Shown here in pieces: positions 1 to 7,258 of a DNA stretch of 64,000 nt. The notes under the pieces are model-generated. The model worked only from the letters and a program-made list of their open reading frames with translations, was not told the DNA's origin and searched no databases. The stretch is from Kribbella solani (GTDB lineage Bacteria; Actinomycetota; Actinomycetes; Propionibacteriales; Kribbellaceae), in the NCBI RefSeq assembly GCF_014205295.1, contig NZ_JACHNF010000001.1:2790001-2854000 (forward strand), given 5' to 3'. Position numbers and translations under genes: made by a program. Every line of letters starts with the position of its first letter. Within the stretch, counting starts at the first letter, position 1.

Positions 1-122
1 GCCACCCGCAGCGCGAGGTCGTCGCGGCCTTCCTGGTCCAGCAGCGCCTTCACCTTGGCGGCGGCCCCGTCGGTGAGGAGTACACCAGTGGCGACGGCCT
101 GCTCGGTCTGCGCTTCAGTCAT
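1..122 (-). CDS. erpA: A-type iron-sulphur carrier (ErpA/HesB/IscA family), 5' part only
   Basis: Reading the minus strand from the ATG at 122 gives 40 residues before the window edge, including LTDGAAAKVKALL and EGRDDLALRV. This matches the N-terminus of actinobacterial A-type Fe-S carriers, which pass assembled clusters to apo-proteins in the cytoplasm. The cysteine ligands lie in the missing C-terminal part, so the call rests on the N-terminal similarity alone. It runs in the same direction as the glycerate kinase gene, which ends about 190 bp upstream; that spacer (123-314) shows no other gene. Confidence 0.75.
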   Translation of the reverse strand, partial: MTEAQTEQAVATGVLLTDGAAAKVKALLDQEGRDDLALRV

Positions 123-314
123 CCCTGACTCCAGTCATCTCTCAAGTGCCGCCGCACACGCTCCGCCGGCACGGAAGTCTCATGTCAACACGGGTCAACA
201 ACGGCCGTCCCGCGCTCATTCCCATGGTCGCACACCAATTTCACAGATCAACCATCCCGCCGGGCCGTCCCACCCGCTGACTCACGCGGCCCGGCCCGGC
301 GCTGGTCGAGGCGG

Positions 315-1523
315 TCAGCGCGCCCAGGTCTTCGCGACCCGCTCGGCGACTACAGCGAGTGAACCGTGCGGGTCCGCGAACGCCTGCTCCTCGCCGACCG
401 CGTCCACCAGCGCGTACGCCGACTCGACGCCCATCGAGCGCATCTCGCGCGAACCGATCAGTACCTTTCCGGCCAGTACGACGCAGGGCCGCATCGCGTC
501 GTTCGCCACCTTCGCGACGCCGGCGATCACCTTGCCGTCGCGGGACTGGAAGTCGAACGCGCCCTCACCGCTCAGAACCAGATCCACCTGCGCGGCCTTC
601 TGCTTCAGTCCGGTCAGCTCGGCGACCAGGTCGATACCGGAAACCCGCTCGGCGCCGAGGAGCAGTAGCGCGTACCCGAGCCCGCCGGCGGCGCCCGCGC
701 CTTTCTGATCGGCGGTCTTGCGGTCCGCGAGCTCGGCGAACCGCGTCAGCCAGCCATCGACCTCGGGTTTGCGCTCGTCCGGGATGCCCTTCTGGCTGCC
801 GAACACGTTGGTCGCGCCGCGCAGCCCGAGCATCGGGTTCTCCACATCACTCGCCGCGACGAACTCGATCCCCGCGACCCGGTCCCGAGCCGGCTGCAGA
901 TCAACCGCCGCCAACCCGGCAAGCCCCGCCGCCCCACCATCCAGCCGCGCCACCTGCCCTTCCGCCGCGGCGCCGGCGGACGCCTGGCCATCGGCTGCCG
1001 TCCCACCGGCGCCGGCGGGCGCAGGGTCGGTCCCAGGGTCGGTCGCGAGGTCGGTCGCAGAGTCGGTCGCGGCGGTTGCGCCGAGGGCGGCGAGGAGGCC
1101 GGCGCCGGCGTCGTTGGTGCCGGAGCCGCCGAGGCCGAGGATGATCCGCTTCGCGCCCGCATCCACCGCGGCCGCGATCAGCTGCCCGACCCCGTACGTC
1201 GACGCCTCTTCCGGCCGCCGCTCGTTCGGCTCGACCAAGTGCAGCCCGCACGCCTGCGCGGTCTCCAGGTACGCCGTCTCCCCCGCGAGCAGGATCGTCG
1301 CCGGAGTATCCACGCCGAGCGGTCCGCGTACCGTCACCGAGAGCAACTTCCCGTCGACCACCGCCGACAGCACATCGATGAACCCCGGCCCACCGTCCGC
1401 CATCGGCGCGACCAGCACCTCGGCCTCCGGGTCGCGCCGCCGCCACCCCTCCTCGATCGCCGCCGCCGCCTCAACCGCCGTCAGCGTCCCGGCGAACTTG
1501 TCCGGCGCAATCAGAATCCGCAT
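315..1523 (-). CDS. glxK: glycerate kinase (class II, GlxK/GarK family)
   Basis: This 402-residue protein should phosphorylate D-glycerate with ATP in the glycerate/glyoxylate pathway. It opens with MRILIAPDKFAGTLTA, then LGGSGTNDAGAGLLAALGA, GAAGGLGYALLLLGAE and SGEGAFDFQSRDGKV, all hallmarks of the family. I start at the ATG at 1523 because GGGGAGGA lies 7 nt upstream; longer readings add a poorly conserved 29-residue leader. Residues around 150-190 hold a low-complexity insertion (ATDS/ATDL/GTDP units) coded by four 12-bp DNA repeats, followed by an Ala/Gly-rich stretch. The family is usually about 370-390 residues, so the insertion explains the extra length and probably forms a surface loop. 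It is divergent from the Nudix gene. Confidence 0.88.
   Translation of the reverse strand: MRILIAPDKFAGTLTAVEAAAAIEEGWRRRDPEAEVLVAPMADGGPGFIDVLSAVVDGKLLSVTVRGPLGVDTPATILLAGETAYLETAQACGLHLVEPNERRPEEASTYGVGQLIAAAVDAGAKRIILGLGGSGTNDAGAGLLAALGATAATDSATDLATDPGTDPAPAGAGGTAADGQASAGAAAEGQVARLDGGAAGLAGLAAVDLQPARDRVAGIEFVAASDVENPMLGLRGATNVFGSQKGIPDERKPEVDGWLTRFAELADRKTADQKGAGAAGGLGYALLLLGAERVSGIDLVAELTGLKQKAAQVDLVLSGEGAFDFQSRDGKVIAGVAKVANDAMRPCVVLAGKVLIGSREMRSMGVESAYALVDAVGEEQAFADPHGSLAVVAERVAKTWAR
1021..1068. repeat. four 12-bp tandem repeats inside the glycerate kinase gene
   Basis: Four consecutive 12-bp units (1021-1032, 1033-1044, 1045-1056, 1057-1068) share the core GGTCGGTC. They code in frame for four-residue units of the form A/G-T-D-x. 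The unit length is a multiple of three, so expansion or loss would keep the frame. Confidence 0.85.
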
Positions 1524-1590
1524 GCCCACATCCTCCCCTACCGCGCCCCGGCCGCCCATCGCCCGCCCACTTCGCGAACCTAACGACAGG

Positions 1591-1606
1591 ACGTAGTCGT
1601 CTACGT
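1591..1606. promoter_or_regulatory. inverted repeat between the divergent glycerate kinase and Nudix genes
   Basis: ACGTAG-TCGT-CTACGT is a perfect 6-bp-arm inverted repeat immediately before the Nudix start codon and 68 bp upstream of the glycerate kinase start. Its position in a divergent promoter region suggests an operator, but no cognate regulator is visible nearby. Confidence 0.35.
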
Positions 1607-1608
1607 AC

Positions 1609-2163
1609 ATGTCTTGGCCCCGCCTGAACGCCGCACGAACCAGCCCCGATCACCGACCACTACCTGTCCTTCGGTACACAGTTGGCAAGAAGTCAGTTCT
1701 GTTCGAGGTACCGCAGCTACGACTCGGGGCGGTCGCGGCGGTTCTGGACGGCGGTCGGCTGTTGCTGACCAAGCGGACCGACAACGGCGAGTGGTGCCTG
1801 GCGGGCGGCGCAGTCGAACCGGGCGTGCGGCCGGCTGAGGCGGCCGAGCGGGAGGCGTACGAGGAGACCGGGTTGTCGGTACGGGTGACTGGGCTGATCG
1901 GGGTGTACTCGAACCCGGATGTGGTCGTGGTCTATCCGGATGGGAAACGAGTGCAGGTCGTCGGGATGGTGTTCAAGGCCGAGGTGGTTGCCGGTGAGGC
2001 GGGGTGTTCGGCGGAGGTGAGCGAGTCGGGCTGGTTCACCTCGGAGGAGGCCGCAGAGCTGGTCGTGGTCGCGGGACATCGACCTGTACTGCCGGCTGTC
2101 TTCAGTGGGCAGCCGTGCTTCGACCCGTCAGTGGCGGATGAGGCGGCGGAGGATCAGGGCTAG
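1609..2163 (+). CDS. Nudix hydrolase with a variant Nudix box
   Basis: This 184-residue protein has a Nudix fold. Residues about 66-89 read GGAVEPGV, then REAYEETGL, which is the Gx5Ex7REUxEExGU box. The metal-binding REAYEE part is intact, but the first glutamate of the consensus is valine. Family members hydrolyse nucleoside diphosphates linked to another moiety; the substrate cannot be told from sequence. The only in-frame start near the domain is the ATG at 1609, with no clear Shine-Dalgarno sequence, so a leaderless transcript is possible. The 3' end overlaps the oppositely oriented coxG by 36 bp. Confidence 0.8.
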   Translation: MSWPRLNAARTSPDHRPLPVLRYTVGKKSVLFEVPQLRLGAVAAVLDGGRLLLTKRTDNGEWCLAGGAVEPGVRPAEAAEREAYEETGLSVRVTGLIGVYSNPDVVVVYPDGKRVQVVGMVFKAEVVAGEAGCSAEVSESGWFTSEEAAELVVVAGHRPVLPAVFSGQPCFDPSVADEAAEDQG

Positions 2164-2931
2164 GGTCGCGCCGATCAGGTACGGGGCGGCGCGGCGGGCC
2201 AGGAGCGGAAGGACTGTGCCGACGAGGTCCAGCGCGACCGCGTCCTCGGGCTGCGGAGAATCGTCCGGCAGCGCATCACCGTGCTTCCCCGCATCAGGTT
2301 GGGCAGATGAGCTCCCCTTGGCATCGGACGGCGAGCCTCGCCCGAGCGAGGGGTCCGGCGTGGCCGATCCGTCCGAGGTCGGCGACCCGCCAGGTCCCTG
2401 GGGTGTCGCTGCCCCGCCGGGTCCCTGGGGTGTCGCTGCCCCGCCGACGTCAGTCGACCCCACCGACTCCGTGGATGTGGTGGGTTCGGTGGTCAGTTTG
2501 GATTTCAGGCAGGTGGTGAATTGGTTGAGGAGTTTGGTTGAGACGTCCTGGATGAGACCTCGGCCGAACTGCGCGGGACGGCCGGTGATGGTCAGATCTG
2601 TGTCGACTGTTACCCGGGTACTGCCGGGCCCGGCTTCCGTCAGCTTGGTGGTGACTCGCGCCGTCGCCGTACCGTTGCCGCGCTTGTCCTTGCCCTTGGC
2701 ATCGATCACCGCGTGATGATCCGCGGCGTTGCGCTCCACGAACGTCCCGGTGCCGGTGTACAGCAACGACACCGGGCCCAGCTTCACCTTGCACGAGCCG
2801 GTGAAAGCATCACCCTCGTACGAGTCCAACGTCGCGCCGGGGAAGCATGGCACCACCCGTTCGAGGTCGTTGAACGCGTCCCACACCTCCCCGATCGGCG
2901 CGGGTACGACGAACGCGTGCTCGAGCTTCAC
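2128..2931 (-). CDS. coxG: CoxG-like SRPBCC protein with C-terminal membrane anchor
   Basis: The first 150 residues or so (MKLEHAFVVPAPIGEVWDAF, then PCFPGATL and TVDTDLTITGRPAQFGRG) are the SRPBCC-fold CoxG domain found in CO dehydrogenase gene clusters, where CoxG helps anchor the enzyme to the membrane. A low-complexity linker follows, with two identical 9-residue units (GGAATPQGP), and then a C-terminal hydrophobic helix (LVGTVLPLLARRAAPYLIGA) ending in basic residues, consistent with tail anchoring. It overlaps coxM by 4 bp (ATGA) and is the last gene of the coxSLMG unit. Confidence 0.87.
   Translation of the reverse strand: MKLEHAFVVPAPIGEVWDAFNDLERVVPCFPGATLDSYEGDAFTGSCKVKLGPVSLLYTGTGTFVERNAADHHAVIDAKGKDKRGNGTATARVTTKLTEAGPGSTRVTVDTDLTITGRPAQFGRGLIQDVSTKLLNQFTTCLKSKLTTEPTTSTESVGSTDVGGAATPQGPGGAATPQGPGGSPTSDGSATPDPSLGRGSPSDAKGSSSAQPDAGKHGDALPDDSPQPEDAVALDLVGTVLPLLARRAAPYLIGATLALILRRLIRH
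2393..2446. repeat. exact 27-bp tandem duplication inside coxG
   Basis: Two identical 27-bp units (2393-2419 and 2420-2446) code for two copies of GGAATPQGP in the linker before the CoxG membrane helix. Identity at every base points to a recent duplication. Confidence 0.9.
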
Positions 2932-3782
2932 GCCGTACCTGCCGCTGCCAGCACCGCGCGCCTGGTCAGTACCGTGGCCAGATGCCGGCGGTAGTCAGCG
3001 TCACCGTTGAGGTCAGTCGTCGGCGCCGTGCCCTCCGCCGCCCAACCCGCGGCCGCGCGTACGGCTTCGGCAGTCGCCGGCTGTCCGACCAGCGCCTGCT
3101 CAACCGCGGTCGCACGGATCGGTGTCGCGCCCATGTTGCCCAGGGCAACGCGCGCCTCCGCGATCGCCCCACCGTCCAACCGAACGGCCGCCGCGACGGA
3201 GACGATCGACCACGCCTGCGCGACCCGGCTGAACTTCTCGTAGTGCGCACCCCACCCGGTGTACTTGGGTACGCGCACCTCGACCAGCAGTTCATCCTCG
3301 TCGAGCGCCGTACTGAACACGCCTTGGAAGAACTCCCCCGCCGGCACCGTACGCCGCCCAGAACTGCCCGCGATCACGAACGACGCGTCCAGCGCCACCG
3401 CCACCGCAAGCAGATCAGCGGCCGGATCGGCGTGCGCCAACGAACCACCGAACGTACCGCGATGCCGGATCTGCGGATCACCAATCGTTGCCGTAGCCAA
3501 CGAAATCAGCCGCGTGTGCGCGCCGATCAGCGGATCGGCCTGTACGGTACTGTGCGGCGTCATCGCCCCGATCACCAACGCGTCGCCGTCATCGCGTACG
3601 CCGCGCAGCTCGGCGATCTTTCCCAGATCGACGACCGTTTCCGGCGCCGCCAGCCGCAACCGCAGCGCCGGCATCAGACTTTGCCCGCCGGCCAGAACCT
3701 TCGCGTCGGTGTGCTCGCGCAACAACGCCAGCGCCTCGTCGACACTCGCCGGGCTGAAGTACTCGAACGCCGCCGGAATCAT
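2928..3782 (-). CDS. coxM: molybdenum hydroxylase medium subunit, FAD-binding (CoxM)
   Basis: This 284-residue protein carries the FAD-binding PCMH-type fold of the medium subunit that passes electrons from the Fe-S subunit to FAD. AGGQSLMP near residue 31 and TIGDPQIRHRGTFGGSLAHA around residue 100 are the two FAD pyrophosphate-binding stretches of the family, and a CO_deh_flav C-terminal domain follows (AAVRLDGGAIAEARVALGNM). The ATG at 3782 overlaps the coxL stop codon as ATGA. Length is normal for CoxM (about 280-290). Confidence 0.93.
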   Translation of the reverse strand: MIPAAFEYFSPASVDEALALLREHTDAKVLAGGQSLMPALRLRLAAPETVVDLGKIAELRGVRDDGDALVIGAMTPHSTVQADPLIGAHTRLISLATATIGDPQIRHRGTFGGSLAHADPAADLLAVAVALDASFVIAGSSGRRTVPAGEFFQGVFSTALDEDELLVEVRVPKYTGWGAHYEKFSRVAQAWSIVSVAAAVRLDGGAIAEARVALGNMGATPIRATAVEQALVGQPATAEAVRAAAGWAAEGTAPTTDLNGDADYRRHLATVLTRRAVLAAAGTA

Positions 3783-6163
3783 GAGCGCGTCCCTTCCTGA
3801 ATCGCCTTCCAGACCCGGTACGGCGTACATGGCATCGTCACGTCCGTGACGCCGAGCGGCCGGAGCGCGTCGACGATCGCGTTCACCACTGCGGGTGTCG
3901 ACGCGATCGTGCCGGCCTCGCCAACGCCCTTCACTCCGAGTTGATTCGTGGTCGCGGGCGTCTCCGTGCGGGCAGTTTCGAAGCTCGGCAAATCCGGTGC
4001 CCCCGGCAACAAGTACTGATCGAACGAGCCGGTGATTAGCGTACCGGCATCGTCGTGCACCGCTTCTTCGTACAGCGCCTGGGCGATCCCTTGCGCCAGA
4101 CCGCCGTGTACTTGTCCTTCGACGATCAGCGGATTGACTACAACGCCGACATCGTCGACGCTCACGTACGATCGGATTGTCGACCATCCGGTCTCGGTAT
4201 CGACCTCGACCGCGCACAGGTGCGTACCGTGCGGGAACGAGAAGTCCTCCGGGTCGAGCGTCGCGTCCGCATCCAGCGAACCGTCGCCGGCACCGTCCAG
4301 CTTGTGCCCCTGGAACACCGCGAACGCCAGCTCGGCCATCGTCATCCCGGCATCCGTTCCGCGCACGCCGTACCGACCGGCGGAGAACTCCAGGTCGTCG
4401 GCGTTCGCCTCCAGCAGTTGCGCCGCGATCGGCTTCGCCTTCTCGATCACCTTGTCCGCCGCGGCCAGCACCGCCATCCCGCCGACCGCCAGCGAGCGCG
4501 ATCCGTACGTGTCCAGTCCGCGCACCGCGACCTGCGTGTCACCGTGCAGCACTTCGACGTCCTCGAACGCCACGCCCAACCGGTCCGCGACCAGCTGACT
4601 CCAGGCGGTCTCGTGGCCCTGGCCGTGCGGGCTCGTGCCGGTGACCACCTCGACCTTGCCGGTCGGCAGCATCCGGATCGATGCGTGCTCCCAACCTCCG
4701 CCGACGTACCCCATCGAGCCCAGCCAGCGCGACGGCGCCAGACCGCACATTTCGGTGTACGTCGATACGCCGATCCCGAGTTGCACCGGGTCGCCGGATT
4801 CCCGGCGTCGCGCCTGCTCGGCGCGCAGTTCGTCGTACTTGAACAGCTCGCGCGCCTTCGCGGTCGCGGCCTCGTAGTTGCCGGAGTCGTACTGCAGGCC
4901 GGCGACTGTCGTGAACGGGAACTCCTCGTGCTTGATCCAGTTCCGTTCGCGGATCTCCAGTGGGTCGACGCCGACGCGGGCGGCCAGCTCGTCCATGGTG
5001 CGTTCGATCGCGTACGTCGCCTCGGGCCGGCCGGCGCCCCGGTACGCGTCGGTCCACGTCTTGTTCGTGAACACGTTGGTGATGCCGAGGTGGTACGCCG
5101 GGAACTTGTAGATCCCGTTGTACATAAAGGCTCCGAGCAACGGGATCGCCGAGGTGACCAGACCCAGGTATGCACCCATGTCTGCCGTCAGCTCGACCTT
5201 CAGGCCGGTGACCGTACCGTCGGCGTTCGCCGCCAGCGTGACCTGCTGCCACTGGTCCCGCCCGTGATGCGCGGACATCAGCGACTCGGACCTGGTCTCG
5301 CTGTACTTACAGGGTTTCCCGGTCCGGCGGGCCGCGATGACGGTCAGTACCTCCTCCGGCGTGAACTGCAGTTTGCCGCCGAATCCGCCGCCGACGTCCG
5401 GTGCGATCACCCGGATCTTGCTTTCCGGGATGCCGAGCACGAGCGCGATGAAGATCTTCACGAAGTGCGGTACCTGTGTCGACGACCAGACAGTCATCTG
5501 TTCGGTTGTAGGATCGACGACAATCGACCGCGGCTCCATGAACGCCGGAATCAGCCGCTGCTGGCGGAACGCCTCCTCGATCACGATCCCGTCTTCACGG
5601 GCGGCCGCGATCGCTGCCTCGACGTCACCGCCGGTGCCGGATTCGGCCGAGTCGTACGACCAGACCGCGGACACGTTCGTACCGAGATCCGGATGCGCGA
5701 GTACCTCGTCGCGCGCGGCGGCGCGGAGCTCGAGCGCCGCGGGAAGTTCGTCGTAGTCGACGTCGACCAGCTCCGCCGCGTCGTTCGCCGCGGCCGCCGA
5801 GCGGGCCACGACCAGCGCGACGATCTCGCCCGCGAAGGCGACGTGATCGACTGCCATCGACGGGTGCGCCGGCGCCTTTTGGTCCGGCACGACCGCCCAG
5901 GCGTTGGGCAGCGCGCCTTGCTCGTTGGCGATGTCCGCACCGGTGATGACGGCAACCACCCCGTCGGCAGCCCGCGCCGCGGTGGTGTCGATACCGGTGA
6001 TCCGAGCGTGCGCGAACGGGCTGCGCACCATCGCAAGATGCAGCATGCCCGGCAGCACGATGTTGTCCGTCCAGCGCGTCCGCCCGGTAATCAGCCGCGC
6101 GTCCTCCTTACGCCGCCGCGGCGCCCCAACTTCCCGCGCCGCCCGCTCCTCGGTAGCAGTCAC
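3779..6163 (-). CDS. coxL: molybdenum hydroxylase large subunit, form II CoxL-like
   Basis: This 794-residue protein is the molybdopterin-cytosine-dinucleotide-binding catalytic subunit of a xanthine-dehydrogenase-family enzyme. Visible motifs are DVGGGFGGK, AYRGAGR near residue 372, and GVKGVGEAGT near the C-terminus with the catalytic glutamate. AYRGAGR is the form II signature; genuine aerobic CO dehydrogenases (form I) have AYxCSFR with the copper-binding cysteine, which is absent here. CO is therefore not the assured substrate; an aldehyde, purine or other heterocycle is equally possible. I place the start at the GTG at 6163, which overlaps the coxS stop as GTGA; upstream codons only shadow the coxS repeat tail. 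Confidence 0.93.
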   Translation of the reverse strand: MTATEERAAREVGAPRRRKEDARLITGRTRWTDNIVLPGMLHLAMVRSPFAHARITGIDTTAARAADGVVAVITGADIANEQGALPNAWAVVPDQKAPAHPSMAVDHVAFAGEIVALVVARSAAAANDAAELVDVDYDELPAALELRAAARDEVLAHPDLGTNVSAVWSYDSAESGTGGDVEAAIAAAREDGIVIEEAFRQQRLIPAFMEPRSIVVDPTTEQMTVWSSTQVPHFVKIFIALVLGIPESKIRVIAPDVGGGFGGKLQFTPEEVLTVIAARRTGKPCKYSETRSESLMSAHHGRDQWQQVTLAANADGTVTGLKVELTADMGAYLGLVTSAIPLLGAFMYNGIYKFPAYHLGITNVFTNKTWTDAYRGAGRPEATYAIERTMDELAARVGVDPLEIRERNWIKHEEFPFTTVAGLQYDSGNYEAATAKARELFKYDELRAEQARRRESGDPVQLGIGVSTYTEMCGLAPSRWLGSMGYVGGGWEHASIRMLPTGKVEVVTGTSPHGQGHETAWSQLVADRLGVAFEDVEVLHGDTQVAVRGLDTYGSRSLAVGGMAVLAAADKVIEKAKPIAAQLLEANADDLEFSAGRYGVRGTDAGMTMAELAFAVFQGHKLDGAGDGSLDADATLDPEDFSFPHGTHLCAVEVDTETGWSTIRSYVSVDDVGVVVNPLIVEGQVHGGLAQGIAQALYEEAVHDDAGTLITGSFDQYLLPGAPDLPSFETARTETPATTNQLGVKGVGEAGTIASTPAVVNAIVDALRPLGVTDVTMPCTPYRVWKAIQEGTRS

Positions 6164-6738
6164 CCCACACCCCCAACCGCCGCCGGCGCGTCTGCCGGCC
6201 GCGCGTCTACCGCCTGCGCGCCTGCCGGCTGCGCATCTGCCGGCCGTGTGTTCGCCTGCGCGTCTGCCGGCCGCGCGTTCGCCTGGTGGGCGGCGGCGCG
6301 GACGGCTTTGACGATGTTCTGGTAGCCGGTGCAACGACAGAGGTTGCCTTCCAGCCCGAGCCGGATGTCCTCGTCGCTCGGATCAGGATTGTCAACAATC
6401 AGATCGATCGATTGCATGATCATCCCCGGCGTGCAGTACCCGCACTGCAGAGCGTGGTTCTCGTGGAACGCCTGCTGCATCGGGTGCAGTTGTCCGTTCG
6501 TAGACAATCCTTCGATCGTCGTCACCGCGTGCCCGTCCGCCTGCACCGCCAGCAGCGAGCAGGACTTCACGCTGCGGCCGTCGAGATGAACCGTGCAGGC
6601 CCCGCAGTTCCCGGTGTCGCAACCGATCACGGTGCCCGTCTTCCCCAGTTGCTCGCGCAGATAGTGCACCAGCAGCGTGCGCGGCTCCACCTCGTCCGTG
6701 AAGCTGCTTCCGTCGACCTTCACCGTGATCCGGGTCAT
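6160..6738 (-). CDS. coxS: molybdenum hydroxylase small subunit, 2x[2Fe-2S] (CoxS)
   Basis: This 192-residue protein has the N-terminal plant-type [2Fe-2S] site (Cys40, 45, 48, 60) and the C-terminal helical site (CGYC at 99-102, CRC at 134-136) of the electron-transfer subunit. The ATG at 6738 has GGAGG 7 nt upstream. Family members usually stop at 155-165 residues. This one has a tail of about 40 residues of degenerate RPADAQ-like units from residue 153 on, coded by short DNA repeats that end at the coxL start. A perfect 14-bp palindrome lies in its coding sequence at 6387-6400. It is the first gene of coxSLMG. Confidence 0.93.
   Translation of the reverse strand: MTRITVKVDGSSFTDEVEPRTLLVHYLREQLGKTGTVIGCDTGNCGACTVHLDGRSVKSCSLLAVQADGHAVTTIEGLSTNGQLHPMQQAFHENHALQCGYCTPGMIMQSIDLIVDNPDPSDEDIRLGLEGNLCRCTGYQNIVKAVRAAAHQANARPADAQANTRPADAQPAGAQAVDARPADAPAAVGGVG
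6175..6282. repeat. degenerate short tandem repeats coding the coxS C-terminal tail
   Basis: GC-rich units built on GCGTCTGCCGGCCGC recur through this stretch with mostly 15-bp spacing. They code for RPADAQ-like units that extend CoxS beyond its normal end and stop just before the coxS/coxL overlap. The copies have diverged by point changes. Confidence 0.75.
6387..6400. other. perfect GATTGT-CA-ACAATC palindrome within coxS
   Basis: This 14-bp sequence has complementary 6-bp arms. It uses the AT-ending codons ATT and AAT, which are rare in the rest of the gene. It is the best copy of a motif that recurs inside many genes of the window (see findings). Confidence 0.6.
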
Positions 6739-7241
6739 CGCCCCGCCTCCAGATGTCAGCACTCGCCGTACCTTCGATCCTGCGCCCGTTGTGATCTCGA
6801 CCACAACCCCCGACCGACAGGTACATCCACACCAAACCAGCCCACCACCACCGAATCGATCCGTCGGAGCTGGATCGATTCGGCGCTGGACCAGTCAGCA
6901 GCCAGCTGCTCCGCCAGCGATGAACCGGTCAGTCGCGGATAAGTCAGCGGTTGACGGCCAGCGGCCAGCCGTTCCGTCAGCGGTGAATCGGTCAGTCCTG
7001 GCCAAGCCAGTCGTGGATCGCTCCGCGCTGGACCGGTCAGCCGACCGGCCAGTCGTGTACCGGTCCGCGGTCGACCCGTCAGCCGTGGATCGGATAGTCG
7101 TGGAAGGGTCAGCGGCGGACCCGACAGCCGTGGTTGCTCAGCCGTGGTTGCTCAGTCGTGGACCGGTTAGTCGTGGAGCGGTCAGCCGTTGACCGGTTAG
7201 TCGTGGAGCGATTAGTGGTTGAGCGGTCAGCCGTTGACCGG
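6739..7241. other. 503-bp intergenic stretch between coxS and xdhC
   Basis: No convincing gene lies here. The coxS-proximal part (6739-6850) holds the coxS Shine-Dalgarno sequence and presumably its promoter. Most of the rest, from about 6885, is a degenerate tandem array described separately. Both flanking genes run on the minus strand, so this is the xdhC 3' end plus the coxS 5' region. Confidence 0.7.
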
Positions 7242-7258
7242 TTAGTCGTGGGTTGGTT
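6885..7258. repeat. degenerate 15-bp tandem array running out of the xdhC 3' end
   Basis: About two dozen units of the form YCGTKGACCGGTYAG follow one another. The units nearest xdhC keep exact 15-bp phase; those farther away are more diverged and drift to 14 or 16 bp. Because 15 is a multiple of three, the TAA/TGA in each unit falls in the xdhC reading frame: in-frame stops occur at 7242 (the real stop), 7227, 7212, 7197, 7182, 7167 and 7152 (first base on the plus strand). The array includes the last few xdhC codons. Confidence 0.8.

Noticed and set aside
3779..6163. Genuine aerobic CO dehydrogenase (form I)
   Set aside because: The active-site loop reads AYRGAGR, not AYxCSFR; the copper-ligand cysteine is missing.
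4055..6325. Long open frame opposite coxL on the plus strand
   Set aside because: It is a high-GC antisense shadow of coxL; the translation is Arg/His/Asp-rich with no family motif, and coxL on the other strand is certain.
6885..7258. The intergenic repeats as coding sequence of a plus-strand repeat protein
   Set aside because: A frame with D-R-S-A-V units is open, but it has no start signal or homologous domain, and the array is better explained as duplication at the xdhC 3' end.
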